A DNA stretch of 44,773 nucleotides from Oleispira sp963933055 (GCA_963933055.1 CAWVSY010000029.1:1-44773), one strand, 5' to 3'. Numbered from the stretch's first letter, positions 35,052 through 42,432 are shown. The notes: generated by a model not told the origin, from the sequence alone. Program-made: numbers and translations.

Positions 35052-36096
35052 ATGGTGCATTCGATAGCAATTGAATGGCTGCTTTTAAGCGTAACCTTTC
35101 TTTATCATTAAAATTATCTTGGCGGTATTGCTGAAGCAGCGCTTCTTTATCGGTAGCAGAGACACCGTCAGATTGGGACAGCTTTTGCATCTCATCACGG
35201 TAAGCGAATAGTTTTAATTGCCACTCTTGCTGTTGCTTATCAACCGCTTCTAAGCGTTCAGTCGCTTCGATCCCGACTTCCTGTATGCGAAGATTACGTA
35301 GCTCTGTAGGATCATTGGGGTATTGCAAAGCTTGCTCTTTCTTTAATAAATTACTAGCCACATAGAGTTTCTTTTTAAAGCTAGACAGTTCTTCAGGTAA
35401 GGAACTCTCTAAATCTGATAGCTGGTCTTTCTTGTCTTCATCGGCTAAATCGGAGCTGTGTATCATTAATTTTCGTAATGCATAATTATCGATGATTTCA
35501 TCTTTTTTCCAAAAAGCTTCCACAACATTCTCTGATAGATAGCGTCGACGTAAGCGCATTTGCCAATTGAGACGATGGCTTAATTGTTCAATATCGCTAT
35601 TGCCTGCGGTAGTCATCAGCTCTCTTTGATCATATTCGGCCAATTCATGCTTATATTCCAAATATTGAGTCATGATTTCAATAGCTTGCTCTTGTCCAGG
35701 ACTAGGCAGTGTTCTTATTTCTTTTTGCATGAGTAATATTATAGTTTGCAGATCAACTTCGCCTATGGCTGATAAGTAGAAATCAAACCAGTGGCGTAAG
35801 TCTGGATCAATGATTAGATGGTTATGTTTATCAACCTTTATTGCGCCATCAACCGATGAAAAGCGAAAGGTATCGAGTTCTAATATATTACTGGGGGCTG
35901 TTCTAGACGTTTGTATATTGGCCTGTTTAATGACTGATGCGGTTTCGGTTTCTTCTTGAATTGATGGTTGAGTAGCTATCGTATTATCAATATCTGCATT
36001 GTTATTATTAATATTTACGTTCGAACCGTTGGTTATTAAAACGGTTGATATGACGATAGCCGCTAACGTTAAAAAAGAAAGTAGGCTGAATTTCAT
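35050..36096 (-). CDS. lifO: Lipase-specific foldase (lipase chaperone)
   Basis: The 348-residue protein has an N-terminal membrane anchor (LLSFLTLAAIVISTVLIT), a variable Asn/Asp-rich linker, and the foldase signature RHWFDFYLSAIGE at residues 101-113. A helical, charged scaffold follows to the end. Lif proteins stay in the inner membrane and fold the secreted lipase in the periplasm before export through type II secretion. The partner gene lipA lies directly upstream on the same strand, separated by a terminator-like hairpin. Confidence 0.9.
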   Translation of the reverse strand: MKFSLLSFLTLAAIVISTVLITNGSNVNINNNNADIDNTIATQPSIQEETETASVIKQANIQTSRTAPSNILELDTFRFSSVDGAIKVDKHNHLIIDPDLRHWFDFYLSAIGEVDLQTIILLMQKEIRTLPSPGQEQAIEIMTQYLEYKHELAEYDQRELMTTAGNSDIEQLSHRLNWQMRLRRRYLSENVVEAFWKKDEIIDNYALRKLMIHSSDLADEDKKDQLSDLESSLPEELSSFKKKLYVASNLLKKEQALQYPNDPTELRNLRIQEVGIEATERLEAVDKQQQEWQLKLFAYRDEMQKLSQSDGVSATDKEALLQQYRQDNFNDKERLRLKAAIQLLSNAP

Positions 36097-36141
36097 AACA
36101 GGAAATGCTCTTTTTATATTATTTTTTATTAGAGAATAGAG

Positions 36142-36172
36142 AAAAGGCTGAACCCAATAATGGATCAGCCTT
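36142..36172 (-). terminator. Attenuator-like hairpin between lipase and foldase genes
   Basis: AAGGCTGA (36144-36151) pairs with TCAGCCTT (36165-36172). Read on the minus strand it ends in TTTTC. It lies in the 103-base gap and could lower foldase expression relative to lipase. Confidence 0.6.
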
Positions 36173-36199
36173 ATAAAATTTACTGTTATTTACGGGTTA

Positions 36200-37138
36200 T
36201 TATAAACCCGCTTGCTTTAAGCGATTAGCATGACTACGAAAGACCGTTAATGGATCGGTAGACCAGATGTCATGCAAACCCAGTAGCATATTTACTTCAT
36301 CTAAATGATTCATTCTAAAATCATCACGAATAACCATTCCTAAGTGAGTACTGCAGCTTGATACTAGCCCATCATTTTTAACACCAGCAGGGAAAAATAA
36401 AGAAGTTACCCCTGTGATTAAATCTGTGGGATCTAAAACATTGGTTAGGGGTTTTGCACCACTCCAAGAATAATAACGAATACCGTTAACGATGTAATCA
36501 CCTTCACCGCAAGCGGTTGTAGGTATACCCGCCGGATGATCAACATTGAATGCTAATGACTGCTCGGTTGTTAACGACGACATTGAGGCCAAAATATCTT
36601 GCTCGTAACCCCCACCCGAAATGAAATCAATAACGGTCGCCAGTGTATTGCCAAGTGTCTCAACTAAACTTGAGAATGCTGATGACCCTTCAGACCAAGC
36701 GTTAATAGCATCTGCAACCTGACTGCCTTTATTCACACCAGCAATAGAGGTAACAGAAGCCACTAGATCAGGGCGAACAGACGCTACATAACGAATAGTC
36801 GGGCCGCCATGACTATGACCGATAAGGTTAACTTTTTCAGCCCCTGTAATTGCCAAAATTCGTTCAATTTGAGGAATGAGTTGCTCTCCACGAACCTCTG
36901 AAGAATTTGAATTTGAAACTGTCGTCAAAAATACCTGGGCACCATCGGCTTCTAATGTTTCAGGAACTTTATGCCAATAATCAATGCCGAGTAGGTTATC
37001 AAATCCGAGTAAGCCGTGGGTCAGTACAATGGGGTACTTAGTTTGAGTATACGTTGAGGGTTTACTCCACCACCATGCCTGAGTCGCGCTAGAAAAGAAT
37101 AATATGAGAGTAAAGCCTAATGAGCCGAGTAATTTCAT
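36200..37138 (-). CDS. lipA: Secreted triacylglycerol lipase, family I
   Basis: The 312-residue protein has a signal peptide (LLGSLGFTLILFFSSATQA). The alpha/beta-hydrolase start YPIVLTHGLLGFD follows, then the nucleophile elbow GHSHGG with Ser109. Asp in KNDGLVSSCS and His in RMNHLDEVN complete the triad. Cysteines in TTACGEGD and SSCSTH probably form the disulfide of Pseudomonas-type lipases. Family I.1/I.2 enzymes need a Lif foldase, and lifO follows. It hydrolyses long-chain triglycerides outside the cell. GGA stands 6 bases before the ATG. Confidence 0.93.
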   Translation of the reverse strand: MKLLGSLGFTLILFFSSATQAWWWSKPSTYTQTKYPIVLTHGLLGFDNLLGIDYWHKVPETLEADGAQVFLTTVSNSNSSEVRGEQLIPQIERILAITGAEKVNLIGHSHGGPTIRYVASVRPDLVASVTSIAGVNKGSQVADAINAWSEGSSAFSSLVETLGNTLATVIDFISGGGYEQDILASMSSLTTEQSLAFNVDHPAGIPTTACGEGDYIVNGIRYYSWSGAKPLTNVLDPTDLITGVTSLFFPAGVKNDGLVSSCSTHLGMVIRDDFRMNHLDEVNMLLGLHDIWSTDPLTVFRSHANRLKQAGL

Positions 37139-37285
37139 TTCGATTCCATTTTATTATTTATTATTAAGTGGTCGGGCTTAAAAATAGGCAAGGTTTACGT
37201 ATTCAACTAGGTCAGTTCGAGCCAAGGTAATGATTTTCAGTACAGGCCCTTTATATGAACCTGACTTTGAGTACTTATCTGTCGG

Positions 37286-38497
37286 TTATAAAAACCTAGC
37301 CAGCTGCTTTTGAGTCGTGGCGGTTTCTTCCATCATAGCTTGAGTATTGCGATTCACTTCTTTCATTGAGTTGGTAATGTCGTTGCCTAGCTGGTTGATG
37401 TTGGTGGCTAGGTTGTCATTTTCTTCAAATGCCGTCTCAACAACGCTTACTTCTTCTGCCACACCCGATAATGATGTGAGGTCATGGCGGAAAGCTTCGA
37501 CCATTTGGCTGAATTTCTCAGAATTTTCGCCCATCTGCACTTTCAAGGTATCCGACTCGTTATACAGTTGTGAAGATTCTTGTTCTGTATGTTTAACTAA
37601 GGTTTCCATACCAGTAATGTGTTCATTAATTTCGGTGGTAGCGGCATTCACTTTTTGCGCTAAGGTTCGAACTTCATCAGCAACAACGGCAAAGCCACGG
37701 CCGCTCTCACCAGCTCTGGCAGCCTCAATGGCGGCATTGAGGGCGAGTAGATTCGTTTGTTCGGAAAAACCTTCAACCAGCTTTAAGATATTGCGTATAT
37801 TGTTGGCGCTTTCACTCAGCTTAACGACGGTATTGGCAAAGTTTCCTAGAAGCTGGTTAATGCCGTTAATTTTACTCTGCATATCTATTAGGTCGGTGGA
37901 AGATTGCTGAGCGGTTTTCACATTCACTTTAGTCGTTGTCGCCAACTGTTCTATGTTGCTGCTGATTGAACGGATGCTGTGCTTCAACTGATCGCAGCTA
38001 TTGTGAATAGCTTGCCCTAAGTCTTGTTGTTGATCGGTATTGCTAATACCTTGCTCGACCGACTGTAAGACACGTTCGTTCACTTCGCTAGCATTCAGCG
38101 CATGGCTGTAGATATCTTGTAATATGGCTTGTAAGTTTGAGGTGAGGTGATTATAGCTTTTTGCTAGCTCGCCAAATTCATCATAGCTAAATCGAGGTAA
38201 ACGTTGAGATAAATCGCCTTGCTGTTCGTTAATATCTTCAAGTGTTTTCAGCATTAACTTTACAGGGCGAACAATTAAGTGCTTTAAATAAAATACAGTG
38301 AAGGCGAAAGCGGCAGAAGAAAATAGGATCGCGCTATAGAGTCCCCCTTGCTTATCGTCGGAAATTAGGCCGCTTAGATAAAAATATGAGCCTACTTGGA
38401 TGGCGAAAAGAAACCCCAAGTTACCTAAAATCTTGCGATTAAGAGTATAAAAATAAGATTTCTCAACCCAATTATAAACTGAAACGACCCACTGCAT
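37286..38497 (-). CDS. Methyl-accepting chemotaxis protein without periplasmic sensor domain
   Basis: The 403-residue protein has two membrane segments (about residues 25-47 and 53-73) joined by only a few residues. A HAMP segment (VRPVKLMLKTLEDINEQQGDLSQRL) and a coiled-coil MCP signalling domain follow, with the hairpin tip FSEQTNLLALNAAIEAARAGESGRGFAVVADEVRTLAQKV. With no ligand-binding domain it may sense membrane or energy state, or act with partners. ATG 38497 is chosen over GTG 38503 because the near-perfect Shine-Dalgarno TAAGGAGGTG is 5 bases before it and overlaps the GTG. A FliA-like promoter lies upstream. Confidence 0.9.
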   Translation of the reverse strand: MQWVVSVYNWVEKSYFYTLNRKILGNLGFLFAIQVGSYFYLSGLISDDKQGGLYSAILFSSAAFAFTVFYLKHLIVRPVKLMLKTLEDINEQQGDLSQRLPRFSYDEFGELAKSYNHLTSNLQAILQDIYSHALNASEVNERVLQSVEQGISNTDQQQDLGQAIHNSCDQLKHSIRSISSNIEQLATTTKVNVKTAQQSSTDLIDMQSKINGINQLLGNFANTVVKLSESANNIRNILKLVEGFSEQTNLLALNAAIEAARAGESGRGFAVVADEVRTLAQKVNAATTEINEHITGMETLVKHTEQESSQLYNESDTLKVQMGENSEKFSQMVEAFRHDLTSLSGVAEEVSVVETAFEENDNLATNINQLGNDITNSMKEVNRNTQAMMEETATTQKQLARFL

Positions 38498-38536
38498 ACG
38501 CACCTCCTTAGAAAACTACAGTAAGTATAGACAATA

Positions 38537-38563
38537 TTATCGGTTATGCAGATATCGACCTGA
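38537..38563 (-). promoter_or_regulatory. Sigma-28-like promoter of the chemoreceptor gene
   Basis: On the minus strand ACCGATAA (38544-38537) matches the FliA -10 at 7 of 8 positions. TCAGGTCG (38563-38556) lies 11 bases upstream with a weaker -35 match (4 of 8). It fits flagellar control of a chemotaxis gene. Confidence 0.55.
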
Positions 38564-38576
38564 CTATATGTGATTT

Positions 38577-38645
38577 TGTATATAAGCGACATTGTCGATA
38601 TTCGGACTATTTGAGGATATTATTGACGCAATTAGCGATACATCA
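38577..38645 (+). pseudogene. Decayed copy of the yefM promoter and start
   Basis: GACGCAATTAGC and the following ATACATCA (38625-38645) match the yefM start region 41773-41793 at 20 of 21 bases. The 14 bases before it (38611-38624) match yefM's ribosome-binding site and start codon (41759-41772) at 10 of 14, with ATG changed to ATT. Further upstream TGTATA (38577-38582) sits within one base of where the TGTACA operator core lies before yefM. After 38645 the similarity ends. It reads as a broken 5' fragment of an antitoxin gene, or one arm of a direct repeat. Confidence 0.6.
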
Positions 38646-38669
38646 ATAATCAGCGATAAAATAATAATG

Positions 38670-38697
38670 TTGACATGAAAAAATAAATCGCTAATCT
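38670..38697 (+). promoter_or_regulatory. Possible sigma-70 promoter of the leader-rtcB operon
   Basis: TTGACA (38670-38675) is a perfect -35. TAATCT (38692-38697) at 16 bases is a weak -10. It would give a transcript beginning near 38704 that includes the 22-codon leader ORF. No sigma-54 element of the RtcR-controlled type was seen. Confidence 0.5.
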
Positions 38698-38739
38698 TGC
38701 GCACTCAAATTTATATCAATTACTGCTTAGGAGGTTCAC

Positions 38740-38808
38740 ATGTTCACCACAATTAAGATCAAAGCAACGATCAAAAACACAACTCTTAACGCAGGTCTGA
38801 CGGCTTAA
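38740..38808 (+). CDS. 22-codon leader ORF upstream of rtcB
   Basis: An ATG at 38740 follows TTAGGAGGTTCAC, a very strong Shine-Dalgarno at good spacing. The peptide has 22 residues, begins MFTTIKIKAT and ends NAGLTA, and is rich in Thr (6), Lys (4) and Ile (4). The TAA stop (38806-38808) falls inside the loop of the hairpin 38791-38838. Its size, strong start and place before an attenuator-like structure suggest a regulatory leader peptide, not a functional protein. It is not a family I recognise. Threonine codons are mixed (ACC, ACA, ACG, ACT), so simple threonine-tRNA sensing is not the obvious signal. Confidence 0.6.
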   Translation: MFTTIKIKATIKNTTLNAGLTA

Positions 38809-38854
38809 CAGCAGCGTCTGCCCGGTCTTACGACCTGCCAATTATTTTATTTTT
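38791..38854 (+). promoter_or_regulatory. Attenuator-like hairpin between leader ORF and rtcB
   Basis: GCAGGTC (38791-38797, inside the leader ORF) pairs with GACCTGC (38832-38838), followed by ATTATTTTATTTTT (38841-38854). Competing pairings exist: GCAG/CTGC (38811-38821) and GGTC/GACC (38824-38835). The left arm is covered when a ribosome occupies the end of the leader ORF, which would prevent terminator formation. Confidence 0.5.
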
Positions 38855-38882
38855 ACATTTATATAAATGAAAGGATTGGTCT

Positions 38883-40055
38883 ATGGGCAACTCTCATAAT
38901 CAAATTCCTGCGCCTAACGATACCGTGGATATTCGACTCATTTCGTCGGAATCAAATTGGATTGAAGGTGCAGCTATTCAGCAGTTGCAAAAAACAGCTG
39001 AACTTAACGGCATGCGCGCAGTAGCGGGTATGCCAGATTTACACCCTGGTCGTGGCTATCCTATTGGCGCTGCATTTTTCTCTGTTGGCAGAATTTATCC
39101 TGCCTTAGTAGGGAATGACATCGGCTGTGGTATGTCGTTTTGGAAAACTACGTTAAAGCTTTCAAAGTTAAAACTCGATAAGTTGGTGAAAGCGCTAAAA
39201 GATGTCGAAGAACCTTTGTCTGATGAGTGGCGTGAAGATATTCAACAAGGAAAGGGTCGTAAGAATATTTCCATTCATGGCTTTGATCGTTCACTTGGCA
39301 CTATTGGTGGCGGTAATCACTTTGCTGAATTTCAGGCGATTGATCGCATTGAAAATCAGGTGCTATTTGATGACGCTAAACTCGATAAGAGTTTTACCTA
39401 TCTGCTTGTCCACTCAGGATCGCGCGGCTTAGGTCAAAGTATATTGAGCGAGCATATCACGCAGCATAATCATGATGGCTTGCAAGAAGGAAGTGATGAC
39501 TTTTCATCGTATATGGAAAATCACGATGAAGCCGTGCGCTGGGCAGAACTGAATCGTGAACTTATTGCCAGACGGTTTATGGAGGCTATTCGCTGTGACG
39601 GCAATCAAGTACTGGATGTTAATCATAATCTAGTATCAAAATCTGAAGTGTCGGGTGATTCAGGTTGGCTGCATCGCAAAGGCGCTACACCCTCTGATAA
39701 TGGATTAGTTATTATTCCTGGTTCCCGAGGGGATTATAGTTATTTAGTCAAACCCATAGCAGAGTTTGCTCATCGCAGCTTATTTTCATTAGCGCACGGT
39801 GCAGGAAGAAAATGGGCCAGAGGTGATTGCAAAGCGAGACTTGATAAACGATTCAGCAGTGAAGATTTATTACGCACAAAGCTAGGCAGTCGAGTTATCT
39901 GTGGTGACAAAGAACTGCTTTACGATGAAGCTCCAGAAGCTTATAAGCGCTGTGATGATATTATTCAGTCGTTAGTTGATGAAAATCTAATTGAAGTGAT
40001 TGCTCGCTTACGCCCAGTCTTAACCTTTAAAACTCAAGGGCGGTGTGACAAATGA
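38883..40055 (+). CDS. rtcB: RtcB-family RNA ligase of the PrfH-associated (RtcB2) type
   Basis: The 390-residue protein carries the RtcB metal and GTP motifs in order: PDLHPGRGYPIGAAF, GNDIGCGM (Asp79, Cys82), GGGNHFAEF (Asn145, His146), VHSGSRGLG (His177), VNHNLV (His248), HRKGATPS, IPGSRGDYSYLV, and SLAHGAGR with His305, the expected guanylylated residue. RtcB joins 2',3'-cyclic phosphate or 3'-phosphate ends to 5'-OH ends. It is coupled to prfH by a four-base overlap, which marks the RtcB2 group that re-ligates nicked 16S rRNA. AAAGGA is 9 bases before the ATG. There is no RtcA or RtcR gene. Confidence 0.92.
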   Translation: MGNSHNQIPAPNDTVDIRLISSESNWIEGAAIQQLQKTAELNGMRAVAGMPDLHPGRGYPIGAAFFSVGRIYPALVGNDIGCGMSFWKTTLKLSKLKLDKLVKALKDVEEPLSDEWREDIQQGKGRKNISIHGFDRSLGTIGGGNHFAEFQAIDRIENQVLFDDAKLDKSFTYLLVHSGSRGLGQSILSEHITQHNHDGLQEGSDDFSSYMENHDEAVRWAELNRELIARRFMEAIRCDGNQVLDVNHNLVSKSEVSGDSGWLHRKGATPSDNGLVIIPGSRGDYSYLVKPIAEFAHRSLFSLAHGAGRKWARGDCKARLDKRFSSEDLLRTKLGSRVICGDKELLYDEAPEAYKRCDDIIQSLVDENLIEVIARLRPVLTFKTQGRCDK

Positions 40056-40696
40056 AAATGTTATTACTGTCCGCAGGTAAGGGGCCAAAAGAGTGTGCTT
40101 ATGCGGTTGGCTTGGCGTTTAAACGCTTGCAGAAAGAGTGTGAGAAAGCATCGGTGCGCTGCTCTATTATTGAGATCAAAGAAGATGGAAGCACGAATTG
40201 CTTACATCATGTGATTCTTGCATTAGAAGGCGATAATAAAAATGCTATCGCGAATAACTGGGTAGGCAGCATGTTATGGGTTTGCCCAAGTCCTTTTAGA
40301 AAAAACCATAAACGAAAGAACTGGTATTTTTCAGGAAAGCTAATTGGTTCTGAATCATCAGGCTCTAATGCTGAGCTTGATGGTGCTATAGAGATTTCAG
40401 TAAGTGATATCGATTTTAGCTTTTGCCGAGCCTCGGGTGCCGGTGGGCAGCATGTGAATAAAACAGACTCAGCGGTAAGGGCTGTGCATAAACCTTCGGG
40501 TATTCAAGTGCGTGTCGAAACTGAACGAAGTCAGCATGGGAATAAACGCATTGCGATAAAACTGTTGGAATATAAATTAAAGCAACAGGACGAAGAGCAA
40601 TCTAAGGCTGATGATAAAGAGGCTTGGAACTCTCATCAAAATTTAGAGCGAGGTAATGCTGTGCGGATTTTCAAAGGTATAGGATTTAACGAATAG
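40052..40696 (+). CDS. prfH: Peptide chain release factor-like protein PrfH
   Basis: The 214-residue protein has a short N-terminal domain and a release-factor catalytic domain with RASGAGGQHVNKTDSAVRAVH (GGQ at residues 131-133) and the following basic segment IQVRVETERSQHGNKRIA. It lacks the stop-codon recognition domain of RF1/RF2. PrfH is described as releasing peptides from ribosomes damaged in the decoding centre, after which RtcB2 seals the 16S rRNA break. The ATGA overlap with rtcB supports joint action. The GFA-family gene starts 55 bases downstream, possibly on the same transcript. Confidence 0.93.
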   Translation: MKMLLLSAGKGPKECAYAVGLAFKRLQKECEKASVRCSIIEIKEDGSTNCLHHVILALEGDNKNAIANNWVGSMLWVCPSPFRKNHKRKNWYFSGKLIGSESSGSNAELDGAIEISVSDIDFSFCRASGAGGQHVNKTDSAVRAVHKPSGIQVRVETERSQHGNKRIAIKLLEYKLKQQDEEQSKADDKEAWNSHQNLERGNAVRIFKGIGFNE

Positions 40697-40751
40697 ACGC
40701 CCTGTATTGATATGTTATATAAAAAGGTTTAGGAAAAGGAATTATATAAGA

Positions 40752-41159
40752 ATGAAAAATATTACAGGAAGTTGTTTGTGTGGAGCAGTTAATTATCAGA
40801 TCAGCCAAAATATCGGTGATATTGTTCACTGTCATTGTATCAAGTGTCGCAAAGCTCATGGCGCTGCATTTTCTAGTGTTGCTAAGATAGATGATAAGAG
40901 TTTTTCAATAACTGGCAAAGAAAAGCTAAACCACTATCAATCATCCCCTGGCAAGACTCGTTGCTTTTGTTCAAGTTGCGGTAGTCAAGTATATGCTAAA
41001 CGAGATAATACCGATTTCATTATATTGCGCTTAGGCACCTTAAATGACGACTCACTGATTGGCAGCAAGTATCAAGAAGCAAAGCATATATGGCTAGCGG
41101 AGAAAGCGTGCTGGTATGAGCTGCATACGAAGCTAGAAGAGCAGAAGGGTTTTAAATGA
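40752..41159 (+). CDS. GFA/CENP-V family zinc protein
   Basis: From ATG 40752 the protein has 135 residues with zinc-binding cysteine pairs SCLCGAV, HCHCIKCRKAHGAAF and CFCSSCGSQVYAKR, followed by the GTLND segment typical of the glutathione-dependent formaldehyde-activating (GFA/Mss4-like) fold. Most such bacterial proteins have no proven function. The TTG start at 40707 is rejected in favour of the ATG with AAGGA upstream. Its stop overlaps the GNAT start by four bases. Confidence 0.85.
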   Translation: MKNITGSCLCGAVNYQISQNIGDIVHCHCIKCRKAHGAAFSSVAKIDDKSFSITGKEKLNHYQSSPGKTRCFCSSCGSQVYAKRDNTDFIILRLGTLNDDSLIGSKYQEAKHIWLAEKACWYELHTKLEEQKGFK

Positions 41160-41632
41160 GCATTCGAATTGCACACGCAGAAGACGTAAAAGAGATCGCG
41201 ACGTTAGTTAGATCGTTGAGCCATTATTACCTTCCGCAAAAAATATCGTCGGCTCAAGATTCATCAACTAAGAGTTTATCGGCTAAGAGCTTACCGAGTT
41301 GGTTATTAAACACTTTAGCGGAAGAACAATTTCTACAGCGCATAAATAGCGATGAATATAGTAATTATGTTTATTGTATTGATGACGAGATTGTAGGCTA
41401 CATCGCAATGAAAGAAAGCAGCCACCTGTATCATTTATTTATATCTGAAGCTTATCAAGGTAATGGTATCGCGCATAAATTGTGGAAGCACGTTGGTAAA
41501 AATAGTTCAGCAGAAAAGTATACCGTGCGATCTTCTTTGTATGCAGTTCCTGTGTACAAAAAATGGGGTTTTGTAGAAACGGACTCTATTAAAGAAAAAG
41601 ATGGGATAAGGTTTCAAGCAATGGAAAGGTAA
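41156..41632 (+). CDS. GNAT-family N-acetyltransferase
   Basis: The 158-residue protein has the acetyltransferase core: SIRIAHAEDVKEIATLVRSLSHYY at the start, DDEIVGYIAMKESSHLYHLFISEAYQGNGIAHKLWKHV carrying the acetyl-CoA loop (QGNGIA), and VYKKWGFVETDS. It overlaps the GFA gene by ATGA. The substrate is unknown. GNAT enzymes include toxins acting on aminoacyl-tRNA, but the lack of a paired small antitoxin and the ordinary sequence suggest metabolite or ribosomal-protein acetylation; this is undecided. Confidence 0.85.
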   Translation: MSIRIAHAEDVKEIATLVRSLSHYYLPQKISSAQDSSTKSLSAKSLPSWLLNTLAEEQFLQRINSDEYSNYVYCIDDEIVGYIAMKESSHLYHLFISEAYQGNGIAHKLWKHVGKNSSAEKYTVRSSLYAVPVYKKWGFVETDSIKEKDGIRFQAMER

Positions 41633-41713
41633 GGGATGGTTGTGAGTACGCGTAGTAAAGTCACTCCACTGAATTCCTCCAAGTATTGATATATTTGGAC
41701 TAAGAGCTTATAT

Positions 41714-41731
41714 TGTACAGAAATATGTACA
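41714..41731 (+). promoter_or_regulatory. YefM-YoeB operator, two TGTACA cores
   Basis: TGTACA occurs at 41714-41719 and 41726-41731, centres 12 bases apart. That is the core and spacing known for the paired operator sites of the E. coli yefM-yoeB operon. Confidence 0.85.
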
Positions 41732-41769
41732 TGAACGGTTTGGCGTTATTTTAGCCACTTGGAGATAAT

Positions 41770-42024
41770 ATGGACGCAATTAGCTATACATCAGCACGTG
41801 CGAATCTAGCAAGCACTATGGAGCAGGTCTGTAATGACCATGCACCTATTATCATTACCCGTAAGAGTGAAGCTCCTGTTGTGATGATGTCTCTTGAAGA
41901 CTATCAGGCGATGGAAGAAACCACTTATCTATTGCGATCGCCAGCCAATGCCCGCAACTTACTTGAATCAATTGCTGAATTAGAAGCAGGTAAAGGTGCT
42001 GAGCATGCCTTGATTGAAGAATGA
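41770..42024 (+). CDS. yefM: YefM-type antitoxin (Phd/YefM family)
   Basis: The 84-residue protein shows the Phd/YefM DNA-binding N-terminus (MDAISYTSARANLASTMEQV) and the PIIITRKSEAPVVMMSLEDYQAMEETTYLLRSP segment, then a C-terminal toxin-binding tail. It binds and neutralises YoeB and, with it, represses the operon from the TGTACA sites. GGAG lies 5 bases before the ATG. The end overlaps yoeB by ATGA. The first codons have a decayed copy at 38625-38645. Confidence 0.95.
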   Translation: MDAISYTSARANLASTMEQVCNDHAPIIITRKSEAPVVMMSLEDYQAMEETTYLLRSPANARNLLESIAELEAGKGAEHALIEE

Positions 42025-42275
42025 AACTCACCTTTTCAACCAAGGCTTGGGAAGGCTATTTATATTGGCAATCAACCGATAAGAAGATTCTTAAGCGTAT
42101 TAATACGCTGATCAAGGAAATTCAGCGTACACCTTTTGAAGGTGTCGGGAAGCCAGAGCCACTAAAGCATGGGCTTGCAGGTTATTGGTCCCGTCGTATA
42201 AATGACGAGCATCGTTTGGTTTATAAAGTTGAAGAGGGGGCGGTCTTGATTGCTCAGGTTCGGTACCATTATTAA
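42021..42275 (+). CDS. yoeB: YoeB-type toxin, ribosome-dependent mRNA endoribonuclease
   Basis: The 84-residue protein has the complete catalytic set of E. coli YoeB at the same positions: Glu46 in GKPEPLKHGL, Arg65 in NDEHRLVYKV, and His83-Tyr84 at the C-terminus (RYHY). YoeB cuts mRNA in the ribosomal A site when its antitoxin is degraded. The sequence looks intact and functional. It overlaps yefM by four bases. Confidence 0.96.
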   Translation: MKLTFSTKAWEGYLYWQSTDKKILKRINTLIKEIQRTPFEGVGKPEPLKHGLAGYWSRRINDEHRLVYKVEEGAVLIAQVRYHY

Positions 42276-42377
42276 ATCTATGGGATAAAGAATAAAATGA
42301 TTCTTTGTCTAATAAAGATTTTAGCAATAGTATTAATTTTCCACTGAAGACATATACATAAGAGAGTAAGTGCTATG

Positions 42378-42417
42378 GCACGACTTCAAATGATTTGATT
42401 TTTTCGTGCTTTTATTT
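42378..42417 (+). terminator. Probable terminator after yoeB
   Basis: GCACGA (42378-42383) pairs with TCGTGC (42404-42409), with an inner CAAA/TTTG, followed by TTTTATTT. It closes the toxin-antitoxin operon about 100 bases after yoeB. Confidence 0.5.
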
Positions 42418-42432
42418 AGTGATCAATAAGTT

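Noticed and set aside
37347..37910. 187-residue plus-strand ORF within the chemoreceptor gene
   Set aside because: It is the antisense of the conserved signalling domain; its Ser/Leu-rich composition is a shadow effect.
38641..38740. Sigma-54 promoter for rtcB as in RtcR-controlled operons
   Set aside because: No GG/GC pair with the right spacing was found, and no rtcR gene is nearby.
41156..41632. GNAT enzyme as a TacT/AtaT-type toxin
   Set aside because: No small RHH/DUF1778 antitoxin gene precedes it; the upstream gene is a zinc protein.
42372..42398. Tiny ORF after yoeB (MARLQMI)
   Set aside because: No ribosome-binding site at proper spacing, and it lies within a probable terminator hairpin.
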